Part shown: one piece after another, positions 1-8,565 of the stretch | Layout of the letters: each line of letters opens with the position of its first letter | How positions within the stretch are numbered: the first letter of the stretch is position 1 | NCBI GenBank assembly: GCA_947303185.1 | Contig: CAMYXF010000001.1 | Coordinates: forward strand, 1-64,000 | Source of the DNA: an uncultured Clostridia bacterium | Lineage (GTDB): Bacteria; Bacillota; Clostridia; Saccharofermentanales; Saccharofermentanaceae | Direction of reading: 5' to 3' | Length of the DNA: 64,000 nucleotides | Translations under genes and position numbers: made by a program | The notes under the pieces: model-generated | Told to the model about the DNA's origin: nothing | Databases searched by the model: none | What the model saw: the letters and a program-made list of their open reading frames with translations, nothing else

Positions 1-3000
1 TCCAATGCATAATGCGCATCCGGAGATGTTCCTTCTGTTACAACGTATGTCACGCCTTCAGGAATATCGCTTACCGTTACGCTCTTACCATCTGCAAGGC
101 TTGCAGTTACAACATTACCGTTAAGTGTTCCGCCTGTTACAGTTACGCCTGAAAGGCTCTTTCCTGTAGGAACTGTAAATGTAATCGTTATCGGGAACGC
201 AATCGAAGCGTCATATCCTTCGCCGCTTACATTCTTTGTTACTGTCAGGCTGCCTACCTTAGGTGCAGGTGCTGTGTACTTGTTGTTTACGGTTACAGTA
301 TCTGTATCGCCAACAGTGATTTTCTTTGTCGAGTCAGAATAGGTGTAACCATACTCTCCCGTTGTTGTATCCAACGCATATCCGTCATATGTCGCATCAG
401 TCAAAGAACCTTCTTCAACTTCATACGTTACACCATCAGGTATATTAGATATCGTTAAACTATCATTTGCAGCAAGATTTGCTGTTATAACGTTATCATT
501 GCGTGAAACATCAGAAACATTTACGCCTGAAAGGGCTACATCTGAATAGTCTTTTCCAGATTCAAGCGTAATAGTAATTGGGAACTTAGGCGAAGTCGTA
601 GGGCCTCCACTTACGTTCTTTGTTACTGTCAAGCTGCCTACAGCTGTATATGCATTCTTAAAATATGCATTTACAGTATCTCCATTAGAATTAATTGAAA
701 TATTATCTACTTCAATTGCAACATCTGTAGGATCTTCAGATGTTCCGCATGTTGTCTTCACTATATAGCTTGATGTAGTTTCACCGTTATTCTCTGTTAC
801 GGAATATGTTCCTAAAGGTACATTGTTAATAGTATAAGACGCAATACCTGTAGAATCATCAACTGTCCAACCAGAATCATTGCCGCTTACAGTCATATAA
901 TCCGCGTTACTTGCGTCCTTTACAGTAAATGTTAGATTCTGTTTTACATCATCCCAAGTTCTGCCTGTTACAGACTTATGGATTACAATACTTCCGGCAT
1001 CTTCCCTTGTATAAGTATTAGTTATTTCTACAATAGTCGGATCTCCGGCTTCTACAACTACATTTTCTCCGCCTGTTACAACAAGTGAATAACCGGCAAT
1101 CTGGGCACTTTCGCCAACACCGGTACCCTGCTCTGTCACTGTATAAGTACCAACAGGAAGATTTGTAAGAGCCTTTGTCTCATTAGCTCCAGATGTCTTT
1201 ATTTCGTAGCTGACTGAAGTATCAGCATTTGTAATTCTAAATACATACTCTTTGCTTGCAGCTTCAGAGGGTGAACCTGCAGGAAGCACCTTTCTGACAA
1301 TTATTCCTCCGGTTTGAGTAGAAGTATAAGCATTTGTTATAGAAACTGTCTTATTTCTATCTGCTTCAGCAGATGACTCAACGAGTTCGATTTCCTTATT
1401 GTTATCTCCACTAACCTCGACAGTATATCCGGTAATTGATGCAGAAGATTTGTCTTCAACTACTTTATATGTTCCAAGGGGAAGATTGTTAATAACTACT
1501 GAACCGCTTCCGGTAATCTCTTTAGTTTCTGTATGACCATCAGGATAGGTAATAATAAAACTAAACTTTTTACCATTGGAAGTATCTGCTACTCCATCAG
1601 GAGCATTAAAAAGAGATTTATTAATCGTAAGACTTCCTTTGTAGTAAACATTAGAAATATCTAATGTGCCTACGTGTGTCGAATCAACAACTGTGTTGTC
1701 TGATACTTTAGAAGTCTCAGACATAGTATATTTTTTTCCGGTTGAAACACCATTTTCTCTTATATATATCGATTCATTTACTTCTGTTACGACATAATCG
1801 CCACCTGCTACATTATTAAATGTTTTCGACCACTTAAGTGTAGTAGTATCTTTTGTCATATCAGATACAACAATATGGGCTTGATCTGCACTATTAACTT
1901 CCTGACCGTCTTTATTCAGGTATTTTCCCGTAGTTCTGTTTTGAATGATGAAATACAAAGTTGAATTGTTAATTTCTTCTTCTGTAACATCACCACCAAA
2001 AGTCTTAGTGAATGTGAGACTATTAGAACTGGTTTCATATGTATAATTATTTGTTACTGTAATAGACGGTGCTGTAGTATCACTGTTATTTACTGTAACC
2101 TTTTGATCAGGATTGCTATAAGAAGTATCAACCGTACATGATGTTCTGTTTATTGGATTATCTGGTGTATCTACTTCAGTTATTGTATATTCCTGTGCAG
2201 GGAGTCCTGCCAAAGATAACTTTCCATTTGCCGGAACTAAAACTACTTTCTGGCTATCATAAGCAGCACCATCCTGGTCATAGTACTTATTATCGGCACC
2301 TAAAACCGTGAAAGCAAAATATTCATTATCAGCAGGGTTATAAGAACCAGTAACCTTCTTTTCAATTACTAATGAAGAATCTACTTTATTGAAGAACTGA
2401 CCCAAGTCAAACTGAACACCGGACATTTTAATAAAATTAGAGTAATCTTCCCCATAATCACGGAAAACAATTCCATCGCCAGTGACTGCTTTATAATCTA
2501 CAAAGTATGTAAAATGGCCGGATGAATTAACAGCAACCTTTAATCTTACATCGATATATCCGTTTGAATTTGTTACATTGGTTCCATGGCTATTCTGATC
2601 TTCAGTTATTCTGAAGTAGAACATCTTTTCAGAAGTTTCTCCGATAGCCGTCGGCTTAGGAACATAATAGTGACTACTGGAATCCGTACATGTAAAAGAT
2701 AATATTGGGAATATTACCTCACCATTAGTCTTCGCCTTTGCCTCTTGTGGAATGCCGTACGCCCCAGTAAAATCACCGCGCTCACTGGACTCATGTTCAT
2801 ATTCCTGAATATAGAATTTATATGTTGAATCATCAGGGATTGTAACAGAAGTATTCTGAACCACCTTGGTATGAGGTGCATAATCGTTAGTAAAAGCCTT
2901 AGTTAATGCAAAGTGCATCTGGCCATAGCTATCCTTACTGGCACCCTGATATAAGAAATGGAATTCTTTTGACATTGTAAATTTGTTAGGTGTTACTACC

Positions 3001-4130
3001 CAACCACTTGAATTACCACCGGAAAGTCTTACATTCTGTGTTTCTGGACAAAGAATAGCACCACCAAAGTCTTCAAGTTCAATATCACTTTTTTCCATAA
3101 TGTTCCAAATAATGGACTCATTATAGTATTGTTGAACTGCTGCAGCACCAACAGGATCTCCGCCCTTTGAAACGGTGTCACCCGTGTATTCATTACCATT
3201 AACTTTAACTACTGGTTTTTTCAGTGTAAGTTCATTACCTGTATAAGCATCATCTTCAATGTTTATTACTACAACTGAAGATTCATTTTTCTCAATAATA
3301 AAACTACCGCTTTCCTGAAGATACTTTAACAATCCAGAGGCAGCATCTACGTTAATATATACAACTTTTCCATCAAAGGAGCTATCAGTCAGATCAATAG
3401 TTACCTTTGAAGATGAAGATGTTCTATCTACATAATTTGTATCTGAAGTATCTAACCGATATGCGGGATCGTTTGCTCTATCCTGAAGAAAGTAAGCCCA
3501 TCCCTTTTCAGCATCTTCTACAGGACCGTCCTTGCAAATTCTGTTTATAAGTCTATTAACATTGGATGAAGCATCAGGATTAACTGCCTGAATAAACGGG
3601 GGATTATTTTCAATTGGGCTGTATTCAGATCCAAACCATATATTTCCGTTCTGAACGTTTTGTTTAGCATTTATTGAAGGATTAAAAACTCTTGATGTAG
3701 TTGCATAATCATTGGGGCCGTATACATATTCCGGTGCCTCTAAATAAATAGCGCTAGCTTTAGTCTTGCCAAAAATAATATTTAGACTTTGGGAAGGATC
3801 ATCTGCAGTTGTGGTTAAATCCTTTCCGATAAGAAATAAGGCTGTCGAATCAACATAGTCAACATCCACGCTATCAGAATTATGAATATAATGATTAGTA
3901 GCAAAAGTAGTCTCCGTATGATTAGTCTGGATAATAGTATCAGCTACAACACCATAGTCCACCGCGCCACCAAGTATCGTAGCGTAATTTATTGCGCTGG
4001 CCGAATCATATTTAGTAGCAGCGTTTACTATATTCTTCTTACCCGTTATATTCGGATAAACTGCCAAAGTACCAAATACGACGGCGGCTGCTACTACTGC
4101 GGACGTAACCCTTTTCGCAAAATTATGCAT
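1..4130 (-). CDS. Large secreted Ig-repeat (Cna_B/SpaA-like) surface protein, partial
   Basis: Reading the minus strand from an ATG at 4130 gives an open frame to the window edge, at least 1376 residues. The ORF track misses it because the stop lies outside. An AGGAG sits 12 nt before the start. Residues 5-30 form a signal peptide (basic FAKR, then SAVVAAAVVFGTLAV). About 560 residues of unrecognised secreted sequence follow. Then come at least seven Ig-like modules of 100-130 residues, at roughly 590, 709, 837, 946, 1052, 1170 and 1298. Each opens with a strand carrying Lys (SLTVTKNVSG, GSLTINKSL, GSIVIHKSV) and ends with a Tyr-x-Val-x-Glu motif (YTVTEQGT, YSVTENNG). This Lys/Glu pattern is that of isopeptide-bonded Cna_B, SpaA or DUF7601-type pilin and adhesin domains. 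Modules 6 and 7 are the most alike. The C-terminal anchor (expected LPxTG) is off-window. Adhesin or pilin shaft is an inference. Confidence 0.85.
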   Translation of the reverse strand, partial: MHNFAKRVTSAVVAAAVVFGTLAVYPNITGKKNIVNAATKYDSASAINYATILGGAVDYGVVADTIIQTNHTETTFATNHYIHNSDSVDVDYVDSTALFLIGKDLTTTADDPSQSLNIIFGKTKASAIYLEAPEYVYGPNDYATTSRVFNPSINAKQNVQNGNIWFGSEYSPIENNPPFIQAVNPDASSNVNRLINRICKDGPVEDAEKGWAYFLQDRANDPAYRLDTSDTNYVDRTSSSSKVTIDLTDSSFDGKVVYINVDAASGLLKYLQESGSFIIEKNESSVVVINIEDDAYTGNELTLKKPVVKVNGNEYTGDTVSKGGDPVGAAAVQQYYNESIIWNIMEKSDIELEDFGGAILCPETQNVRLSGGNSSGWVVTPNKFTMSKEFHFLYQGASKDSYGQMHFALTKAFTNDYAPHTKVVQNTSVTIPDDSTYKFYIQEYEHESSERGDFTGAYGIPQEAKAKTNGEVIFPILSFTCTDSSSHYYVPKPTAIGETSEKMFYFRITEDQNSHGTNVTNSNGYIDVRLKVAVNSSGHFTYFVDYKAVTGDGIVFRDYGEDYSNFIKMSGVQFDLGQFFNKVDSSLVIEKKVTGSYNPADNEYFAFTVLGADNKYYDQDGAAYDSQKVVLVPANGKLSLAGLPAQEYTITEVDTPDNPINRTSCTVDTSYSNPDQKVTVNNSDTTAPSITVTNNYTYETSSNSLTFTKTFGGDVTEEEINNSTLYFIIQNRTTGKYLNKDGQEVNSADQAHIVVSDMTKDTTTLKWSKTFNNVAGGDYVVTEVNESIYIRENGVSTGKKYTMSETSKVSDNTVVDSTHVGTLDISNVYYKGSLTINKSLFNAPDGVADTSNGKKFSFIITYPDGHTETKEITGSGSVVINNLPLGTYKVVEDKSSASITGYTVEVSGDNNKEIELVESSAEADRNKTVSITNAYTSTQTGGIIVRKVLPAGSPSEAASKEYVFRITNADTSVSYEIKTSGANETKALTNLPVGTYTVTEQGTGVGESAQIAGYSLVVTGGENVVVEAGDPTIVEITNTYTREDAGSIVIHKSVTGRTWDDVKQNLTFTVKDASNADYMTVSGNDSGWTVDDSTGIASYTINNVPLGTYSVTENNGETTSSYIVKTTCGTSEDPTDVAIEVDNISINSNGDTVNAYFKNAYTAVGSLTVTKNVSGGPTTSPKFPITITLESGKDYSDVALSGVNVSDVSRNDNVITANLAANDSLTISNIPDGVTYEVEEGSLTDATYDGYALDTTTGEYGYTYSDSTKKITVGDTDTVTVNNKYTAPAPKVGSLTVTKNVSGEGYDASIAFPITITFTVPTGKSLSGVTVTGGTLNGNVVTASLADGKSVTVSDIPEGVTYVVTEGTSPDAHYAL

Positions 4131-4244
4131 AAAATCCCATTTCTCCTAATATATAAAAATAATTTAACAGCGTAATTTTATGAACTATTTGTTAAGAAAT
4201 CAAGGAAATCACAAAAATTTGAACATTTTCCACGAAATATGCTA

Positions 4245-4283
4245 TTAAAAAATGGCTGTCCGCCAAATTGGGGACAGCCTTTT
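4245..4283 (-). terminator. Intrinsic terminator after the zinc-ribbon gene
   Basis: On the minus strand the 8-bp stem GGCTGTCC/GGACAGCC is followed by ATTTTTT. It lies 24 nt past the stop of the zinc-ribbon gene and closes the pnp-zinc-ribbon unit. Its stem resembles several other terminators in this window. Confidence 0.85.
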
Positions 4284-4306
4284 AACATTTTGGGTTTTAA
4301 CTTCTC

Positions 4307-5419
4307 TTAATTGTTCAAGAGTGCGCAAACAACGATGATTGCGATGATGGCAAGAATGATAGCGACTGCAACCTTGAGAGGAGATACAGGAGCCTCACCC
4401 TTGATCTGACCGGTCTGACCGTTGATTACGATGTTGTAGACCTTTTCCTTGAACTTGAAGTTTGCGATCCAGATAGGAGCAAGAACGTACTTGTAAGTTA
4501 CCTTGGAGTAAGCTGTGTTGAAGTTGAGCTTGTCTACTCTGTCAGCACCACGCTTCTTCTTCTCCATGCTGGAGATCTCGCTGTTGAGAGTCTTCTTGAT
4601 CTGGGTCTTAGCGATATCCCATCCTTCATCAAGACCTACTGTGTAACGCTCAGCGAGGAATCCTGCGATGAATTCAGGTGAATACTTACGGAGCTTGGAG
4701 AAGTCGAACTTTGAAGCTTCCTTGATGAAGCGGTTTGTTGTCTTCTTGCTGGCATAAACTGTCTCATCGTCGATGAAGCGCTCGTAAATGCCTCTGTATG
4801 TTCTGTAAGTAGTAGTAACGTTACCGTCCTTATCCTTCTTATCGAATCCCAGTCTGATCTCATAAGGAGATGTTGTCTGTGAATCGTATGTCCAGTAAGG
4901 GAGATAAACACCGCTGAAGTTCTTAGCTTCGCAGCTCTTCTTTGCATCGTTAGGTGCAAAGAGCTTACCCTTCATCCAGCTCTTGAAGAGCTGTGCAGCC
5001 TTTTCCTTTGTAATCTCGAAAGGAACAACGCCGCCAGGTGCAACAACGTCTTCGTCGTTGTCTACAGGCATAACCTGAGTAGATCCGCAGTAAGGGCAGC
5101 ACTGAGCTGTGTCAGCAGAGTCCATGATTGTCTCGGCACCGCAGTTCTTGCAGACCAAAGACTTCTTTTCCTTACCCCAGTCAAGGCTTTCACGGTTCTT
5201 AGCAGAAGCGAAATCCAGCTCTTCTACGTCCTGACCGTTGTCCTCAGGCTTAGGAAGCGTTCTGGAATAACCGCAGAACGGGCAAGTCATGGACAGAGTT
5301 TCCGGGTCATAAACTACAGTTGCGCCGCAGTTTGGACACTTCTTGTCGGTTACGTCTTCTGTTTGTGCCGCAGTGATTACCTCAACCTGCTCTTCTGTGT
5401 TTCCCATGTTCTCTGCCAT
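4307..5419 (-). CDS. Double zinc-ribbon protein with C-terminal membrane anchor
   Basis: The protein has two zinc ribbons: CPNCG...CPFCG near residues 30-53 and CKNCG...CCPYCG near residues 92-120. A soluble domain of about 200 residues rich in Phe, Tyr and Lys follows. One hydrophobic helix ends the protein (VAVAIILAIIAIIVVCALL). This matches proteins annotated as TFIIB-type zinc-ribbon-containing in Clostridia, whose role is unknown. The ORF-track start is a GTG at 5428. The ATG three codons later, at 5419, is better placed, 8 nt after AGGGG, so I use it. The gene starts 41 nt after pnp ends and probably shares its transcript. It may be a membrane-tethered nucleic-acid or protein-binding factor; that is inference. 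Confidence 0.8.
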   Translation of the reverse strand: MAENMGNTEEQVEVITAAQTEDVTDKKCPNCGATVVYDPETLSMTCPFCGYSRTLPKPEDNGQDVEELDFASAKNRESLDWGKEKKSLVCKNCGAETIMDSADTAQCCPYCGSTQVMPVDNDEDVVAPGGVVPFEITKEKAAQLFKSWMKGKLFAPNDAKKSCEAKNFSGVYLPYWTYDSQTTSPYEIRLGFDKKDKDGNVTTTYRTYRGIYERFIDDETVYASKKTTNRFIKEASKFDFSKLRKYSPEFIAGFLAERYTVGLDEGWDIAKTQIKKTLNSEISSMEKKKRGADRVDKLNFNTAYSKVTYKYVLAPIWIANFKFKEKVYNIVINGQTGQIKGEAPVSPLKVAVAIILAIIAIIVVCALLNN

Positions 5420-5460
5420 AGTGTTCACCCCTTTATGTTAAATTTAATAGAATTCTCTAA

Positions 5461-7716
5461 TTAGAACTCTCTTCTTCTGCCCTTCGGATTCTCGGGTGCT
5501 TCGTTGCTGCCCTCATCGTCTCCGCCGAAGTTCTTTCTGCCGCCATTTCTGCCGGCAAATCCGCCTCTTCTTTCACGATTGGGTCTGCCCTCTCTTCTTC
5601 TGGGCTCTTCCTCTACATATCCTTCCGGCTTAGGTAAGCAGTCACGGATGGAGAGGTTGAGTCTGCCCTGTGAATCGATCTCGATGAGCTTAACGTGTAC
5701 CTTGTCACCTTCGTGGAGAACGTCTTCAACCTTCTCTACTCTGTTCCAAGCCATCTTGGAGATGTGAACGAGACCTTCCTTACCGGGGAGGAATTCAACG
5801 AATGCGCCGAAGTCCATAAGTCTTGTAACTGTACCGTCGTACTCTGTACCAACCTCAGGATCTGCAACGATGCCGTTGATGATCATCTTAGCCTTCTCAG
5901 CCTTTTCGAGGTCAGGTGTGGAGATGTAAACCATACCGTCGTCGTTGATGTTGATCTGAGCACCTGTGTCAGCGATGATCTTGTTGATGACCTTTCCGCC
6001 GGAACCGATGACTTCTCTGATCTTGTCAACAGGTACCTGCATGGAGATGATTCTGGGAGCCCACTTGTTGAGCTCTGCACGGGGTGCGGGAATGCAAGGG
6101 AGAATGATGTCGTTGATGATCTGGAGTCTTCCCTTGTGTGTCATCTCGAAAGCAGCCTTGATGATGTCTAATGTAAGACCTTCAACCTTGATATCAACCT
6201 GGATGGATGTGATACCTTCTGTAGTACCTGCAACCTTGAAGTCCATATCGCCGAAGAAGTCCTCGATGCCCTGGATATCCATGAATACGAGGAAGTTGTC
6301 GTCGTTGTCGGGATCTGTGATAAGTCCTGAAGAGATACCTGCAACAGGTCTCTTGATCGGAACGCCTGCATCCATGAGTGAGAGTGTGGAAGCGCAAACA
6401 GAACCCTGTGATGTAGAACCGTTACTCATTGTGATCTCAGATACTGTTCTGATTGAGTAAGGGAACTCTTCCTCTGAAGGAAGTACAGGAATGAGAGATC
6501 TCTCAGCGAGAGCGCCGTGACCGATCTCACGTCTTCCGGGTGATCTGGAAGGCTTAGCCTCACCTGTTGAGTAACCCGGGAAGTTATAGTGGTGAATGTA
6601 TCTCTTGTATGTCTGCTCATCGAGGCCCTCGAGCTTCTGAGCTTCGTCAAGAGGAGCGAGAGTACAGATGTTCATTACCTGTGTCTGGCCTCTCTGGAAG
6701 AAAGATGAACCGTGAACTCTGGGGAGTACGCCAACGCCTGCTGACAAAGGTCTGATCTCATCAAGAGCTCTGCCGTCAACTCTGACATGCTCTCTGAAGA
6801 GGTAATCTCTTACGACCTTCTTCTCGAGCTTATAGATAGCATCGGGTGCCCACTTTGAAAGGCCCTCTTCCTTCTCTTCGAGCATTGCTGCAACTTCTTC
6901 CTGAAGAACTGCAACGTTGCCGTCTCTTACTTCCTTGTCCTTGGAAAGAACTGCCTGACGCATTCTGTCCCAGCCGTATTCCTTAACAGCTTCGAAGATC
7001 TCTTCCGGAACGTCAGCTGACTCGTAAGTGAACTTCTCCTTACCGATCTCAGCAACGATGCTGTTGATGAACTCGCAGATCTTCTTGATCTCTTCGTGAC
7101 CTTCAGCGATAGCGTTGAGCATTACGTCATCAGGTACTTCGTTAGCGCCAGCCTCAACCATGCAGATCTTTGTGAGTGTACCGGCAAGAGTTACGTACAT
7201 GTCAGATACTTCACGCTGCTCGAGTGTAGGGTTGATGATTGTCTTACCGTCGATGAGACCGAGTACAACGCCACCTACAGGTCCCTTCCACGGGATGTCT
7301 GAAATAGCGATTGCGATTGATGTACCGAGCATAGCTGTGATCTCGGGTGAGCAATCAGGATCAACGGACATAACGAGGTTGTTTACGCAAACGTCGTTTC
7401 TGAGATCCTTAGGGAACAAAGGTCTGATAGGACGGTCGATAACACGGGATACGAGAATAGCCTTCTCGCCAGGTCTTCCCTCTCTCTTGAGGAAGCCGCC
7501 CGGGATCTTACCTACTGCATACATCTTTTCCTCGTAGTCTACTGAAAGCGGGAAGAAATCGATTCCCTCACGAGGTGTAGCACTTGCTGTTACTGTGGAA
7601 AGCACGCTTGTCTCACCGTATCTGATAAGAACGGATCCGTTGGCAAACTGTGCAATCTTACCGGTCTCGACAACCAACGGTCTGCCGGCGATTTCAGTTC
7701 TGAAAATCTTTTCCAT
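5461..7716 (-). CDS. pnp: Polyribonucleotide nucleotidyltransferase (PNPase)
   Basis: This is a full-length PNPase of 751 residues, the phosphorolytic 3'-5' exoribonuclease of mRNA turnover, active as a cytoplasmic trimer. Two RNase PH domains (about 1-215 and 310-540) flank a helical linker. Visible family motifs include SVDYEEKMYAVGKIPGGF, FFQRGQTQVM and MDIQGIEDFFGDMDFKVAG. A KH domain (GSGGKVINKII, about 560-620) and an S1 domain (TRLMDFGAFVEFLPGKEGLVH, about 625-695) follow. The tail is Arg/Gly-rich (RRREGRPNRERRGG), which can add RNA affinity. AAAGGAG lies 6 nt before the ATG. Unlike the usual rpsO-pnp pair, nadE and an SGNH hydrolase lie between the two genes. A structured leader precedes the gene and probably controls it. 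Confidence 0.98.
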   Translation of the reverse strand: MEKIFRTEIAGRPLVVETGKIAQFANGSVLIRYGETSVLSTVTASATPREGIDFFPLSVDYEEKMYAVGKIPGGFLKREGRPGEKAILVSRVIDRPIRPLFPKDLRNDVCVNNLVMSVDPDCSPEITAMLGTSIAIAISDIPWKGPVGGVVLGLIDGKTIINPTLEQREVSDMYVTLAGTLTKICMVEAGANEVPDDVMLNAIAEGHEEIKKICEFINSIVAEIGKEKFTYESADVPEEIFEAVKEYGWDRMRQAVLSKDKEVRDGNVAVLQEEVAAMLEEKEEGLSKWAPDAIYKLEKKVVRDYLFREHVRVDGRALDEIRPLSAGVGVLPRVHGSSFFQRGQTQVMNICTLAPLDEAQKLEGLDEQTYKRYIHHYNFPGYSTGEAKPSRSPGRREIGHGALAERSLIPVLPSEEEFPYSIRTVSEITMSNGSTSQGSVCASTLSLMDAGVPIKRPVAGISSGLITDPDNDDNFLVFMDIQGIEDFFGDMDFKVAGTTEGITSIQVDIKVEGLTLDIIKAAFEMTHKGRLQIINDIILPCIPAPRAELNKWAPRIISMQVPVDKIREVIGSGGKVINKIIADTGAQININDDGMVYISTPDLEKAEKAKMIINGIVADPEVGTEYDGTVTRLMDFGAFVEFLPGKEGLVHISKMAWNRVEKVEDVLHEGDKVHVKLIEIDSQGRLNLSIRDCLPKPEGYVEEEPRRREGRPNRERRGGFAGRNGGRKNFGGDDEGSNEAPENPKGRRREF

Positions 7717-7750
7717 CTGAAACTCCTTTATGAAATATAGAATTTTTTGT

Positions 7751-7834
7751 AAAGGAGGTAGTTCGTAGATTCACGGTCCGAGCAAAACCTGCCGGCTCGG
7801 TGTTCGGGCAGTCAATCTACACACTACACTCCTT
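7751..7834 (-). promoter_or_regulatory. Structured pnp leader with nested pseudoknot and anti-SD
   Basis: The leader RNA, read on the minus strand, begins AAGGAG-t-GTAG-tgt-GTAGATT and ends AATCTAC-gaa-CTAC-CTCCTT, which pair into one long interrupted helix. Inside it is an H-type pseudoknot: CTGCC pairs with GGCAG, and CCGAGC, in the loop of that stem, pairs with GCTCGG downstream. The 3' side, CTCCTTTA, is perfectly complementary over 8 nt to the pnp Shine-Dalgarno TAAAGGAG. The same anti-SD is therefore held either by the leader 5' strand or by the SD. Pairings are seen in the sequence; a regulatory switch, perhaps involving RNase III and PNPase as in E. coli pnp, is inference. Confidence 0.75.
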
Positions 7835-7847
7835 CTCGAACTTATTA

Positions 7848-7875
7848 ATTATATACTAAATATGCAATAAGACAA
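7848..7875 (-). promoter_or_regulatory. pnp promoter
   Basis: Minus-strand TTGTCT, 16 nt, TATAAT. The predicted start near 7841 places the whole structured leader in the transcript, about 125 nt of 5' UTR. So pnp has its own promoter, separate from nadE. Confidence 0.8.
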
Positions 7876-7918
7876 ACCGTTTTGAGAATAGTAAATGACG
7901 CTTTTTTACGAAAAATAA

Positions 7919-7944
7919 AACCGGGGACTGTTACATCTCCGGTA
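7919..7944 (-). terminator. Terminator overlapping the SGNH hydrolase stop
   Basis: Minus-strand ACCGGAGA, loop with the TAA stop, TCCCCGGT, then TTTATTTTT. One mismatch in eight pairs. It separates nadE-SGNH from pnp. Confidence 0.6.
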
Positions 7945-8563
7945 TTGTTTTCGCTATTATCTCAGCAAGTCCTTTGTGTCCGTCGGGACCCAGATGCAGT
8001 CCGTCTTCCACAGACGGCTTGATATAGAGCTTTGCGTCAAGGAAAGCGCAGCCGTGCTTGTCGGCGACCTTCTTGTAGTATTCGGCCAGGCGCTTTGACT
8101 TATCGATGGAAACCTGGTCAAAAGAGCCCTGGAAAGGTCCTGTCAGGATATCCGTTGAGATCTCCGGCGGAGATACTACAAGGATCTTCGGAACAAATCC
8201 CTGCTTGATGTTCATTACGCTCTCTGCCTTGCTAACGATCTCATTGAGGCCGTTTGCTATTGCATCAGGAGAAGCATTGTAAACAGTCTTCATATCGTTG
8301 GTTCCGAGCATGATGACAAGATAATCAACAGGTCTGTGCGTGCAGAGGATTCCCTTGATGTAGTCGATTCCCTTCTTCCAGTCGTCATTGGGATCGTCGA
8401 AAACAGTGGTCCTGCCGTTAAGTCCTTCTTCGATGACTTTATAGCCGTCACCAAGTAGTCCCTGCAAAAGGCAAGGCCATCTTACGCTCTCGGGAAGTCT
8501 CTCACCATTAACGGGATTATGTCCGTAAGTATTTGAATCGCCGAAGCAAACTACTGATTTCAT
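7931..8563 (-). CDS. SGNH/GDSL-family hydrolase
   Basis: A 210-residue single-domain esterase of the SGNH family. The blocks are clear: FGDSNTYGHNP at residues 6-16 with the nucleophile Ser, the oxyanion Gly/Asn regions including MLGTNDMK, and DGLHLGPDGH near the C-terminus with the catalytic Asp and His. There is no signal peptide, so it is cytoplasmic. The family includes esterases, lipases and acetylxylan esterases, and the substrate cannot be read from sequence. The start lies 2 nt after the nadE stop, so the genes are translationally linked. A link to NAD metabolism is not implied by motifs. Confidence 0.88.
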   Translation of the reverse strand: MKSVVCFGDSNTYGHNPVNGERLPESVRWPCLLQGLLGDGYKVIEEGLNGRTTVFDDPNDDWKKGIDYIKGILCTHRPVDYLVIMLGTNDMKTVYNASPDAIANGLNEIVSKAESVMNIKQGFVPKILVVSPPEISTDILTGPFQGSFDQVSIDKSKRLAEYYKKVADKHGCAFLDAKLYIKPSVEDGLHLGPDGHKGLAEIIAKTIPEM

Positions 8564-8565
8564 GC

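Noticed and set aside
3882-4175. 97-residue plus-strand ORF
   Set aside because: Antisense to the signal peptide and N-terminus of the large surface protein; no ribosome site.
5504-7537. Several plus-strand ORFs across pnp
   Set aside because: Shadows of the pnp coding frame without SD sites or family motifs.
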